From Serinicoccus chungangensis (GTDB lineage Bacteria > Actinomycetota > Actinomycetes > Actinomycetales > Dermatophilaceae), in the NCBI RefSeq assembly GCF_001483745.1, contig NZ_LQBL01000003.1, forward strand, positions 187,425 through 251,424: 64,000 nucleotides of DNA. Reading direction: 5' to 3'. Of the stretch, positions 26,480 through 34,608 are shown in pieces. Numbering within the stretch: position 1 is the stretch's first letter; each line of letters starts with the position of its first letter. Made by a program: the position numbers and the translations under genes. Below the pieces are notes generated by a model. It searched no databases. It worked only from the letters and a program-made list of their open reading frames with translations, and was not told the origin of the DNA.

Positions 26480-26527
26480 TCTGGACATAGGTTTCTGGGA
26501 CCCGTCGCCCAGAAACCTATGTCCAGA
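26480..26527. terminator. Perfect 20-bp palindrome between convergent genes
   Basis: Arms 26480-26499 and 26508-26527 are perfectly complementary around an 8-nt loop; the left arm is TCTGGACATAGGTTTCTGGG. It lies between the DUF368 and E2 stops and could terminate both. It is markedly AT-richer than its surroundings and is related to the palindrome at 14652-14701. Confidence 0.8.
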
Positions 26528-26590
26528 AGCTCAGGTCAGCAGGGGCCAGCCAGGGGCCAGCGCAGGGCAGCGCCGACGAGAAGGACCGGC

Positions 26591-28132
26591 TCAGGCCCAG
26601 GCGAGCGCCCGGGCCGGGTCCTCGAGCAGCGCGGCCAGGTCGGCGAGGAACATCGAGCCCAGCTCGCCGTCGATGAGGCGGTGGTCGAAGCTCACCGCGA
26701 GCTGGGTGACCCAGCGCGGCTCGATCCGCTCCTGCTCGCCCTCGCCGACGACCCACGGCATCCGCCGGACGGCGCCGAAGCAGACGATCGCGGACTCCCC
26801 CGGGTTGATGATCGGGGTGCCGGTGTCGATGCCGAAGACCCCGACGTTGGTGATGGTGATGGTGCCGCCGGACATGTCGGCCGGCTGGGTGCGCCCCGCC
26901 TTGGCGGTCGCCACCAGGTCGGTCATCGCCTCGGCCAGCTGCCGCAGGTCCATGAGGTCGGCGTCCTTGATGTTGGGCACGACCAGGCCCCGCGGCGTCG
27001 CGGCGGCGATGCCGAGGTTGACGTAGTTGCGCTGCACGATCTGCTGCGCGTCCTCGTCCCAGACGGCGTTCATCCCCGGGTTGCGCCGGACCGCGACGGT
27101 CATCGCCTTGGCGAGCACGAGCAGCGGGTTGATCCGCAGGTCCCGGAACGCCCGGTCCGCCTTGAGCCGGTCGATGAGCTCCATCGTCCGGGTGACGTCG
27201 ACGGTGACGAACTCGGTGACGTGCGGCGCGGTGAACGCCGAGCCCACCATCGCCTGCGCCGTCATCTTGCGCACGCCCTTGACGTCGGTGCGCTCCTCGC
27301 GCTCACCCGAGCGGTCGAACACCGGTCGCTGGTATGCCGACCGCCCGGTGACGCCGGCCGCCTCACCCGCACGACCGGTCGCCCCGGTCGAGGGGGAACC
27401 ATCCGCGGCGCCCGGTGGGGTCGAGGAGGAACCACCCGCGGCGCCCGGTGGGGTCGAGGAGGAACCACTCGCGGCGCCCGGTGGGGTCGGGCGGGGCGCG
27501 GGCGCGCCTGCGGGGGCCCCCTCCAGGAAGGCGTCGATGTCGGAGCGCCGGACGATGCCGGTGGGCCCGGCGGCGTCCACCTCGTTGATGTCGACGCCGC
27601 GGTCCTTGGCGTACTTGCGCACCGGGGGCGAGGCCTTGGCCTTGCGCTGGGGCGCGGACGCCGCCTCCGCCTCGGCGCCGGAGGCCCCCCGGCGCCGCTT
27701 GCGGCGGGTGGTCGACCCCTCGATGGCGCCGTAGCCGACGAGCATCGCCTCGCGGGTGCTCCCGGTGCTGCTCCCGCCGTCCTCGGGCGGGCTGGGGACC
27801 AGGTCGTCGGAGGCCGCGGCTGCCTCGTCGGTGACGTCCTCGACGTCGGTGCCGGCGCCCCCGCCCGCGGCAGCGGCACCCCCGCCGCCCTCGCCGGAGC
27901 CGTCGTCCACGACGACGATCGGGGTGCCGACCTCGACCTCGTCACCCTCGGCGGCCAGGATCTTGGTGACGGTGCCGGCCCACGGGATCGGCAGCTCCAC
28001 GAGCGACTTCGCGGTCTCCACCTCGACCACGATGTCGTTGGTCCTCACGGTGTCGCCCTCGGCGACCTTCCACTGGATGATCGTCGCCTCGACGAGGCCT
28101 TCGCCGGGGTCGGGGAGCTTGAACTCGGGCAC
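26591..28132 (-). CDS. bkdC: Branched-chain 2-oxoacid dehydrogenase E2 (dihydrolipoyl acyltransferase)
   Basis: The core acyltransferase of the complex, 513 residues. An N-terminal lipoyl domain (1-80) carries the lipoylated Lys42 in VEVETAKSLVEL. A peripheral-subunit-binding domain lies near 170-205 (VRKYAKDRGVDINEVDAAGP). The C-terminal catalytic domain has SFDHRLIDGE near 480. The linker between binding and catalytic domains contains three in-frame 11-residue repeats (STPPGAAGGSS type, 27395-27490) that derive from the family B intergenic repeat. The start is GTG 28132. It follows the E1 beta and alpha genes on the same strand. An E3 gene is not in the window. Confidence 0.94.
   Translation of the reverse strand: MPEFKLPDPGEGLVEATIIQWKVAEGDTVRTNDIVVEVETAKSLVELPIPWAGTVTKILAAEGDEVEVGTPIVVVDDGSGEGGGGAAAAGGGAGTDVEDVTDEAAAASDDLVPSPPEDGGSSTGSTREAMLVGYGAIEGSTTRRKRRRGASGAEAEAASAPQRKAKASPPVRKYAKDRGVDINEVDAAGPTGIVRRSDIDAFLEGAPAGAPAPRPTPPGAASGSSSTPPGAAGGSSSTPPGAADGSPSTGATGRAGEAAGVTGRSAYQRPVFDRSGEREERTDVKGVRKMTAQAMVGSAFTAPHVTEFVTVDVTRTMELIDRLKADRAFRDLRINPLLVLAKAMTVAVRRNPGMNAVWDEDAQQIVQRNYVNLGIAAATPRGLVVPNIKDADLMDLRQLAEAMTDLVATAKAGRTQPADMSGGTITITNVGVFGIDTGTPIINPGESAIVCFGAVRRMPWVVGEGEQERIEPRWVTQLAVSFDHRLIDGELGSMFLADLAALLEDPARALAWA
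27395..27490. repeat. Family B repeat inside the E2 gene, 3 units at 33-bp period
   Basis: Units beginning GGAACCA start at 27395, 27428 and 27461. The core AACCACCCGCGGCGCCCGG matches the intergenic unit at 11640-11735, but the period is 33 bp instead of 32, so the reading frame is kept and an 11-residue repeat is encoded. Confidence 0.9.
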
Positions 28133-28201
28133 GAGGGCCGCCTCCTGGGTGGGCTGGCTGAGCTGGTCTGGGCGTGGGTGGTCGGGACGGGCGGGCTGCG
28201 G

Positions 28202-29221
28202 TCAGTAGGCGAGCACGGTCTCGACGGCGTGCAGGACGCGGTCGAGGTCGGGGAGGAAGACCTCCTCGTGCCGGCTCGGCGGGTAGGGGATGTTGTAGCC
28301 GCCGACCCGCAGGACCGGCGCCTCGAGGTGGTAGAAGCAGTGCTCCTGCACGTGCGCGGCCAGCTCGGAGGTGATGCTGGCGAAGGTCTGCGCCTCGGAC
28401 AGCGCGACGCACCGCCCGGTCTTGCGCACCGACGCCTCGATGACGTCGACGTCCAGCGGCGACAGCGAGCGCAGGTCGACGACCTCGATCGAGGGGCCGT
28501 CCTCGAGCTCGGCGGCCTGCGCCGCGGCGTGCGCGACCTTGACCATCGGGCCGTAGGTGAGGACGGTGACGTCGCTGCCCTCCACCCGGACGACGGCGTC
28601 CTCCAGCGCGTGCGGCGCGTCCTCGAGCGAGCTGCCGCCCCCCTCGCCCAGGTCGAGGACCCCGCGCTCGTGGTAGCGGCGCTTGGGCTCGTAGAACACG
28701 ACGGGGTCGTCGCTGGCGATCGCCTGCTGCATCATCCAGTAGGCGTCCTCGGTGCCGGAGCAGGTGACCACCCGCAGCCCGGCCGTGTGCGCGAAGTAGG
28801 ACTCGTTGGACTCGCTGTGGTGCTCGACCGCGCCGATGCCGCCGCCGTAGGGGATGCGGATGACCATCGGCACCTTGAGCGCCCCCAGGCTGCGGTTGTG
28901 CATCTTGGCGACCTGGCTGACGATCTGGTCGAAGGCGGGGTAGACGAACCCGTCGAACTGGATCTCGACGACCGGGCGGTAGCCGCGCAACGCCATACCG
29001 ACCGCGGCCCCCATGATCCCGGACTCGGCCAGCGGGGTGTCGACGACCCGGTCCTCACCGAAGTCCTTCTGCAGGCCCTCGGTGATGCGGAACACCCCGC
29101 CCAGCTTGCCGACGTCCTCGCCCATGAGGACGACCTTGGGGTCGCGCTCCATCGCCGCGCGCATCCCGGCGTTGAGCGCCTTGGCGATCGTCATCCGGGT
29201 CGCCGTGCTCTGCGTGCTCAT
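28202..29221 (-). CDS. bkdB: Branched-chain 2-oxoacid dehydrogenase E1 beta subunit
   Basis: A 339-residue transketolase-fold subunit that pairs with E1 alpha in thiamin-diphosphate-dependent decarboxylation of branched-chain 2-oxoacids. Motifs seen are MGEDVGKLGGVFRITEGL near 32, VDTPLAESGIMGAAVGMALR near 58, VEIQFDGFVYPAFDQIVSQ near 85, IPYGGGIGAVEHHSES near 120 and a C-terminal VGGYNIPYP. It starts at ATG 29221, 9 bp after the E1 alpha stop, so the two are co-translated from one mRNA. E2 follows after 69 bp. Confidence 0.94.
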   Translation of the reverse strand: MSTQSTATRMTIAKALNAGMRAAMERDPKVVLMGEDVGKLGGVFRITEGLQKDFGEDRVVDTPLAESGIMGAAVGMALRGYRPVVEIQFDGFVYPAFDQIVSQVAKMHNRSLGALKVPMVIRIPYGGGIGAVEHHSESNESYFAHTAGLRVVTCSGTEDAYWMMQQAIASDDPVVFYEPKRRYHERGVLDLGEGGGSSLEDAPHALEDAVVRVEGSDVTVLTYGPMVKVAHAAAQAAELEDGPSIEVVDLRSLSPLDVDVIEASVRKTGRCVALSEAQTFASITSELAAHVQEHCFYHLEAPVLRVGGYNIPYPPSRHEEVFLPDLDRVLHAVETVLAY

Positions 29222-29230
29222 CGCTGCCCC

Positions 29231-30412
29231 TCAGTCCTCGAAGTCGGCCTGGTAGTCGGCGAAGGCCTGAGCCTCGCGCTCGATGAGTCGGTGCGGCTCG
29301 GCGTACACGTGCGCGAACATCTCCTCGTGCGGCGGGTCGGGCATCGTCTGGCAGGCCTTGCGGATCCGCGCGGCGAGCTCGTCGGCCTCCTCCTGCGTCC
29401 GCTCCAGCCAGGCGTCGTCGACGACGCCACGGCCCCGCAGGTATGCCGTCATCCGGTCGATCGGGTCCTTCGCCTTCCAGGCGTCGACCTCGGCGGAGAT
29501 GCGGTACTTGGTCGGGTCGTCGGAGGTCGTGTGCGCGCCCATCCGGTAGGTGAACGCCTCGATGAGCGTCGGCCCCTGGCCGTTGCGCGCGCGGTCGAGG
29601 GCGTAGCGGCTCACCGCGTAGCTCGCGAGCACGTCGTTGCCGTCGACCCGGACGCCGGGGAAGCCGAAGCCGTCGGCGCGGCGGTAGGGCGGGATGGTGA
29701 ACTGCCGGTCGTTGGGCTCGGAGATCGCCCAGTGGTTGTTCTGGACGTAGAACACGACCGGCGCGTTGGTCACCGCGGCGAAGACGAGCGACTCGTTGAA
29801 GTCGCCCTGCGCGGTGCCGCCGTCACCGGTGAACGCCATGACCGCGGTGTCGCGCTCGGGGTCCCCGGTGCCGACCGCCCCGTCGCGGTCCACGCCCATG
29901 GCGTAGCCGACGGCGTGCAGCATCTGGTTGCCGATGACGATGGTGTAGAGGTGGAAGTTGTTGTCGTTGGAGTCCCAGCCCCCGTGGTTGACCCCCCGGA
30001 ACATGCCGAGCAGGTTCTCCGGCGGCACCCCCTTGCACCAGGCCACGCCGTGCTCGCGGTAGCCCGGGAAGGCGTAGTCCTGCGGCCGCATCGCCCGCCC
30101 CGCCCCGACCTGGGCGGCCTCCTGGCCGAGCAGGCTGGGCCACAGCCCGAGCTCGCCCTGGCGCTGCAGCGCGAACCCCTCGGCGTCGACGCGGCGGACG
30201 AGGATGAGGTCGCGCAGCAGGCCGCGCAGGTCGTCCTCGTCGAGGTCCTCGAGGTATGCCGCGTAGGGCTCGGTCTGCGGCGTCACCTCCAGCCGGGTGC
30301 CGTCCGCGGCGAGGAACTGGACCATGTCCGGGCCGCCGTCGGTGATGTCCCGCTCGGGCGGCTCGTGGCTGGTGGGGGTGGCGCCCTCCGGCGCGACCTC
30401 GTCGTCGCTCAC
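29231..30412 (-). CDS. bkdA: Branched-chain 2-oxoacid dehydrogenase E1 alpha subunit
   Basis: A 393-residue subunit that binds thiamin diphosphate; the motif GDGGTAQGDFNESLVFAAVT near 195-214 runs to the Asn pair in VQNNHWAI. Other family features are SLLGQEAAQVGAGRAM near 93, PGYREHGVAWCKG, and the phosphorylation-loop-like YRMGAHTTSDDPTKYR near 295. It is the first gene of the bkdABC operon. A strong AGAAGGAG ribosome site precedes the GTG at 30412, and the leader holds an inverted GTTGAC/GTCAAC pair (about 30433 and 30466) that could bind a regulator. Products would be isobutyryl-, isovaleryl- and 2-methylbutyryl-CoA. Confidence 0.94.
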   Translation of the reverse strand: MSDDEVAPEGATPTSHEPPERDITDGGPDMVQFLAADGTRLEVTPQTEPYAAYLEDLDEDDLRGLLRDLILVRRVDAEGFALQRQGELGLWPSLLGQEAAQVGAGRAMRPQDYAFPGYREHGVAWCKGVPPENLLGMFRGVNHGGWDSNDNNFHLYTIVIGNQMLHAVGYAMGVDRDGAVGTGDPERDTAVMAFTGDGGTAQGDFNESLVFAAVTNAPVVFYVQNNHWAISEPNDRQFTIPPYRRADGFGFPGVRVDGNDVLASYAVSRYALDRARNGQGPTLIEAFTYRMGAHTTSDDPTKYRISAEVDAWKAKDPIDRMTAYLRGRGVVDDAWLERTQEEADELAARIRKACQTMPDPPHEEMFAHVYAEPHRLIEREAQAFADYQADFED

Positions 30413-30541
30413 CCAAAAACTCCTTCTGCCGTTGACCTGGCCGGAACGTTACCGCAGACGTCAACCTGACCTCGGAGCACGTCGCGGCAGCGGTGGTGGC
30501 GCGGGCAGCCGCGTCCGGCAGCGGCCACCGGGGCCCGCGGG

Positions 30542-30925
30542 TCAGGCGCGGTCGCGCCCGTCCGGGAGCAGCATGCTCACGAACAGCGAGACGATCGAGA
30601 TGATGATCGACCCGAGGATCGCGCTCCAGAAGAGGTCGTCGACGCTGAAGTTGAGACCGAGGACACCGGAGAGCCAGGACGTCAGCAGCAGCATGAGCGC
30701 GTTGATGACGATGAGGAAGAGCCCGAGGGTGAGCACGATGAGCGGCAGCGAGAGCAGCTGCACCAGGGGCCGGACGACGGCGTTGACGAGGCCGAAGACG
30801 AGCGCGACGCCGAGGATGGTGAGCAGCTGGCTCACCCCCTGGCCGCCGAACTCGATCCCGGAGACGAGGGCGGAGGCGACCCACAGGGCGACGCCGTTGG
30901 CGACGACGGAGGCGAGGAGCTTCAT
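30542..30925 (-). CDS. Phage_holin_4_2 (YvlD-type) family membrane protein
   Basis: A 127-residue chromosomal protein of the family misleadingly named phage holin family. Four hydrophobic segments are visible: [55 protein letters not shown] and [19 protein letters not shown]. The conserved [12 protein letters not shown] and [16 protein letters not shown] stretches identify it. Function is unknown; there is no phage context. The ATG at 30925 lies inside a CAGGTATGA sequence that supplies GG as a weak ribosome site. It diverges from the aminotransferase gene. Confidence 0.85.
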   Translation of the reverse strand: MKLLASVVANGVALWVASALVSGIEFGGQGVSQLLTILGVALVFGLVNAVVRPLVQLLSLPLIVLTLGLFLIVINALMLLLTSWLSGVLGLNFSVDDLFWSAILGSIIISIVSLFVSMLLPDGRDRA

Positions 30926-30966
30926 ACCTGCATGATCCCACGCACCGGCGTCGTTACGCTGACGAC

Positions 30967-32058
30967 ATGACCGAGCAGCCCAGCCCCGTCCGTCTGCGGT
31001 CCGCCCTGAGCGGCGTGCCCGCCTACGTCCCCGGGAAGCCGCCGGCGCCGGTCGAGGGGGTCACGGCCTACAAGATCTCCTCCAACGAGAACCCGCACCC
31101 GCCGCTGCCCTCGGTGCTCGACGCGATCTCGCAGGCCGCGCAGAGCGTCAACCGCTACCCCGACATGGGCGTGGTGGCGCTCACCGAGGCGCTGGCCGCG
31201 GACCTCGGGGTGCCGGTCGAGCAGGTGGCCACGGGCACCGGCAGCGTCGCCGTCCTCACCCAGCTCGTCGCGATCACCTGCGACCCCGGCGACGAGGTCG
31301 TCTACGCCTGGCGCAGCTTCGAGGCCTACCCGATCGTCGTGGCGCTCTCCGGCGCGGCCTCGGTGCAGGTCCCGCTGGACGAGCACGCCCGGCACGACCT
31401 GGACGCGATGGCCGACGCCATCACCGACCGGACCCGGCTCGTCCTCGTGTGCACCCCCAACAACCCCACGGGCCCGGCGGTGCGCGCCGACGAGCTGGAT
31501 GCCTTCCTCGACCGCGTGCCCGACGACGTGCTCGTCGTCATCGACGAGGCCTACCTCGAGTTCACCACCGAGGAGTCGGTGCCGGACGCGCTCGCGGTCG
31601 CCCGCGACCGGCCCAACGTCGTCGTGCTGCGCACCTTCTCCAAGGCCTACGGGCTGGCCGGGCTGCGGGTGGGGTATGCCGTGGCGCACCCCGAGATCGC
31701 GACCGCGCTGCGCAAGGCGGCGACCCCCTTCGGTGTGACCGACCTGGCGCAGCAGGCGGCGATCGCGAGCCTGGCGGCGCGCGACGAGCTGCTCGCGCGG
31801 GTGGAGGAGCTCGTCGCCGAGCGCGAGCGGGTGGTCGCCGCGCTGCGCGACCAGGGCTGGGACGTCCCCCAGGCGCAGGGCAACTTCTGCTGGCTGCCGC
31901 TCGGCGACGACGCGGTGGCCTTCGCCCAGGCGGCGCAGGCGCGCGGGCTCATGGTGCGGCCCTTCGCCGGCGACGGGGTGCGGTGCACCATCGGCGAGAC
32001 CGAGGCCAACGACCGGCTGGTCGACGTGGCGCGGGAGTGGCTCTCGACCCAGGGCTGA
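30967..32058 (+). CDS. HisC-like aminotransferase (histidinol-phosphate or aromatic amino acid)
   Basis: A 363-residue class I/II aminotransferase of the HisC/Pat subgroup. Seen are [18 protein letters not shown] near 37, the PLP region [12 protein letters not shown] near 160, IDEAYLEFT near 195, and the Schiff-base Lys in [18 protein letters not shown] near 225. Without histidine genes around it, the Pat/AroAT role (phenylpyruvate or 4-hydroxyphenylpyruvate transamination) is about as likely as histidinol-phosphate transamination. The TACGCT -10 box (30955-30960) lies 6 nt before the ATG, so the mRNA is probably leaderless. Confidence 0.9.
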   Translation: MTEQPSPVRLRSALSGVPAYVPGKPPAPVEGVTAYKISSNENPHPPLPSVLDAISQAAQSVNRYPDMGVVALTEALAADLGVPVEQVATGTGSVAVLTQLVAITCDPGDEVVYAWRSFEAYPIVVALSGAASVQVPLDEHARHDLDAMADAITDRTRLVLVCTPNNPTGPAVRADELDAFLDRVPDDVLVVIDEAYLEFTTEESVPDALAVARDRPNVVVLRTFSKAYGLAGLRVGYAVAHPEIATALRKAATPFGVTDLAQQAAIASLAARDELLARVEELVAERERVVAALRDQGWDVPQAQGNFCWLPLGDDAVAFAQAAQARGLMVRPFAGDGVRCTIGETEANDRLVDVAREWLSTQG

Positions 32059-32120
32059 GGGACGCTCCCTCGGGGACAAGGGACGCTCCCCTCGGGACAC
32101 CTGCCCCGGGGAGGTGGGCG

Positions 32121-32519
32121 TCAGGTGTGCCGGTTGCCGAGGGTGCGCCGCGTGAGCGTCGCCACGGCATACGTCATCGCCCAGCTCGTGACGGCCACGA
32201 CGAGCGTCGGCACGAGCACCCCCTGACCCTGCTGCGCGACGGCGAGGCCGAAGAACCACGGCACCGTCATCCCGACCGCCCCGGCCGTGGCCATCATCCA
32301 GCCGCGGCCCCGGGGCCCGGCGATGAGCTGGGCCGCGACCGCCATGACGGCGAGGTTGCCGTAGGCCATGAGGACCTGGAAGACCTCGCCGGACCCGCGC
32401 TGCACGCTCCAGGACTGGCCGGCCACCCACGCGAGGATCCCGCCGAGCAGCATGACCGGGACGCCCTTGCGCAGGGAGCCGGTGGCCACGGCGCTGGAGC
32501 CGTGGGGGGAGAGTGACAT
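32121..32519 (-). CDS. Small integral membrane protein, unknown function
   Basis: A 132-residue protein I do not recognise. Hydrophobic segments lie at about 19-34, 47-68, 74-93 and 97-117, and the C-terminus is Arg-rich (TLTRRTLGNRHT). It converges with the HisC-like gene; the 62-bp gap between their stops holds a short imperfect repeat (GGGACGCTCCC twice, near 32060 and 32083). A GGAGG-like site precedes the ATG at 32519. It could be an actinobacterial accessory membrane protein, but nothing in the context gives a role. Confidence 0.7.
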   Translation of the reverse strand: MSLSPHGSSAVATGSLRKGVPVMLLGGILAWVAGQSWSVQRGSGEVFQVLMAYGNLAVMAVAAQLIAGPRGRGWMMATAGAVGMTVPWFFGLAVAQQGQGVLVPTLVVAVTSWAMTYAVATLTRRTLGNRHT

Positions 32520-32625
32520 CGGGCCTCCTTCGGTCCCTCCACAGTAGTCGGCCCCCGGCCCGGCGGGGCCACGGCGGCGTTACGATCCAGGTGCCGTGTC
32601 CGTCACTCGAGGGAGAGCGCCACCG

Positions 32626-34608
32626 ATGGAGGAGACCATCCAGCCGGCCGAGGACGTCGTGGACGCGCTGCCCGAGGTGCTGGCGCTGGCCTCGTCCTTC
32701 CCCGCGGCCACCCGCGGGCAGTGGGAGGAGCAGGTCGTCCGGGTGCTCAACCGGCGACGCCCCGCGGACCGGCAGCTCTCCGCCGAGCAGTGCCTCGACG
32801 CGCTGCGCACCCGCACCGTCGACGGGCTGACGATCGAGCCGCTCTACCCCCCGGCCGGGAGCGACCTCGGCGAGCCCGGCGTCGCCCCGTTCCGTCGGGG
32901 CACCACGGTCCGCCGCGACGGCGCGTGGGACGTGCGCGCCCTGCACGACGACCCGGACACCGCGGCCGGCGCGGAGGCGGTGCTCACCGACCTCGAGCGC
33001 GGCGTCACCTCGCTGTGGGTGCGGGTCGGCGCCGGTGCGGTCGCCCCGGCCGACCTCGGCCGGCTGCTCTCCGGCGTGGAGCTGGGCCTGGCGCCGGTCG
33101 CCGTCTCCAGCGAGGACGACCAGGGCACCGCGGCCCGCGCGCTGCTGGCGGTCTCCGTCGAGCGAGGTATGCCGCTCGCCCCCGGCAGCAACCTCGGGCT
33201 CGACCCGGTGGCGCACGCCGCGGTGACCGGCACCCCCGTCGACGTCGCCGGGGTCGGCGAGCTCACCCGCCACGTGCTGGCCGACCATCCCGGGGTGCGC
33301 GCCGTCACGGTGGACGCGTGCGTCTACCACGACGCGGGCGGCTCCGACGTCGACGAGCTGGGGCTCGCGGTCGCCGCCGGCATCGCCCACCTGCGGGTCC
33401 TGGAGGCCGCCGGGGTGGGGCCGGAGCAGGCGGCCGGCCAGCTGGACTTCCGGGTGTCGGCGGGCGCCGACCAGTTCCTCACCATCGCCCGGCTCCGGGC
33501 GCTGCGCGTGCTGTGGTCCCGGGTCCTGCAGGAGTGCGGGGTGCCGGCCGCGCAGCGAGGAGCCCGCCAGCACGCGGTCACCTCGTGGCGGATGCTCACC
33601 CGCGACGACCCCTGGGTCAACATGCTGCGGGCCACGACCTCGACCTTCGCCGCGGCGGTCGGGGGCGCCGAGGCGGTCACCGTGCTGCCCTTCGACCACG
33701 TGCACGGCTACCCCGACGCCTTCTCCCGTCGGGTCGCCCGCAACGCCCAGGTCGTGCTGGCCGAGGAGGCGGGCATCGGGCGGGTCACCGACCCGGCCGG
33801 GGGCTCGGGCTACGTCGAGTCCCTCACCGACGACCTCGCGGCCCGGGCCTGGGAGCTCGTGCAGCGGGTCGAGGCGGAAGGGGGCCTGGTGCGGGCGCTG
33901 GACCACTCGTCGCTCGTGCAGGACCTGCTCGCCGCGAGCCGGGAGGAGCGGGCCCGGCGCGTCGCCGACCGCACCGCCCCCATCACCGGGGTCAGCAGCT
34001 TCCCCGCGACCGACGAGACCCCGCTGGCCCGGGTGCCGCGCCTGGCGCCGGTCACCGGCGGGCTGCCCAGGGTGCGGGACGCCGCGGTCTTCGAGGCGCT
34101 GCGCGACCGGTCGCGCGCCCATGAGCAGGAGCACGGCGAGCCCCCGCAGGTCCTGCTCGTCGGCATCGGCACCCGACGCGACTTCGGGCCGCGCGAGACC
34201 TTCACCGCCAGCCTGCTCGCGGCGGGCGGCATCCGCGGCGTGCTGGTCGAGGTCGCCGGGCTCCCCGACGGGGACGCCGACACGCAGACCGCTGACACCG
34301 CCGGCACGCAGACCGTTGACACCGCCGGCACCCAGACCGCTGACACCGCCGAGGTCCTGGCGACCGCCCTCCGCGAGACGGGGTCGCCGGTCGCCGTCCT
34401 CACCTCCAGCGCCGAGCGGTACGCCGAGCACGGCCCCGCCCTCGCCCGCGCGCTCAGGCGGGCCGGCGCGAGCACGGTGCTGCTCGCCGGCTCCGAGCGC
34501 GAGCTGGGCGACCCCGACGCGTCCCTCGTCGACGGCGCGGTACGGGCCGGCATGGACGTGGTCGCCTTCCTCGACGACCTGCTCGACACCCTGGGGGTGG
34601 CCCGGTGA
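32626..34608 (+). CDS. mutA: Methylmalonyl-CoA mutase small (alpha/MutA) subunit
   Basis: The non-catalytic partner of MutB in converting (R)-methylmalonyl-CoA to succinyl-CoA. Of its 660 residues the barrel domain shows [18 protein letters not shown] near 282 and [17 protein letters not shown] near 388; the B12-like C-terminal domain follows a linker with three in-frame 8-residue repeats (TADTAGTQ type, 34269-34345). ATG 32626 has GAGGGAG upstream; a GTG at 32596 sits 9 nt after a TACGAT -10-like box and could be a leaderless start. Its stop overlaps the mutB GTG (GTGA). Confidence 0.93.
   Translation: MEETIQPAEDVVDALPEVLALASSFPAATRGQWEEQVVRVLNRRRPADRQLSAEQCLDALRTRTVDGLTIEPLYPPAGSDLGEPGVAPFRRGTTVRRDGAWDVRALHDDPDTAAGAEAVLTDLERGVTSLWVRVGAGAVAPADLGRLLSGVELGLAPVAVSSEDDQGTAARALLAVSVERGMPLAPGSNLGLDPVAHAAVTGTPVDVAGVGELTRHVLADHPGVRAVTVDACVYHDAGGSDVDELGLAVAAGIAHLRVLEAAGVGPEQAAGQLDFRVSAGADQFLTIARLRALRVLWSRVLQECGVPAAQRGARQHAVTSWRMLTRDDPWVNMLRATTSTFAAAVGGAEAVTVLPFDHVHGYPDAFSRRVARNAQVVLAEEAGIGRVTDPAGGSGYVESLTDDLAARAWELVQRVEAEGGLVRALDHSSLVQDLLAASREERARRVADRTAPITGVSSFPATDETPLARVPRLAPVTGGLPRVRDAAVFEALRDRSRAHEQEHGEPPQVLLVGIGTRRDFGPRETFTASLLAAGGIRGVLVEVAGLPDGDADTQTADTAGTQTVDTAGTQTADTAEVLATALRETGSPVAVLTSSAERYAEHGPALARALRRAGASTVLLAGSERELGDPDASLVDGAVRAGMDVVAFLDDLLDTLGVAR

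Noticed and set aside
26114-30469. A 1451-codon plus-strand open frame
   Set aside because: It runs antisense through the well-supported bkdA, bkdB and bkdC genes; its protein is Arg/Gly/Val/His-rich with no domain. Long antisense frames are expected at this G+C content.
30542-30925. Prophage remnant because of a phage-holin family match
   Set aside because: That family is a common chromosomal four-helix membrane family; no other phage gene lies near.
32596-32625. GTG 32596 as the mutA start
   Set aside because: Possible on a leaderless mRNA (TACGAT 9 nt upstream), but ATG 32626 has a good GAGGGAG site and lacks a non-conserved ten-residue extension; left as an alternative only.
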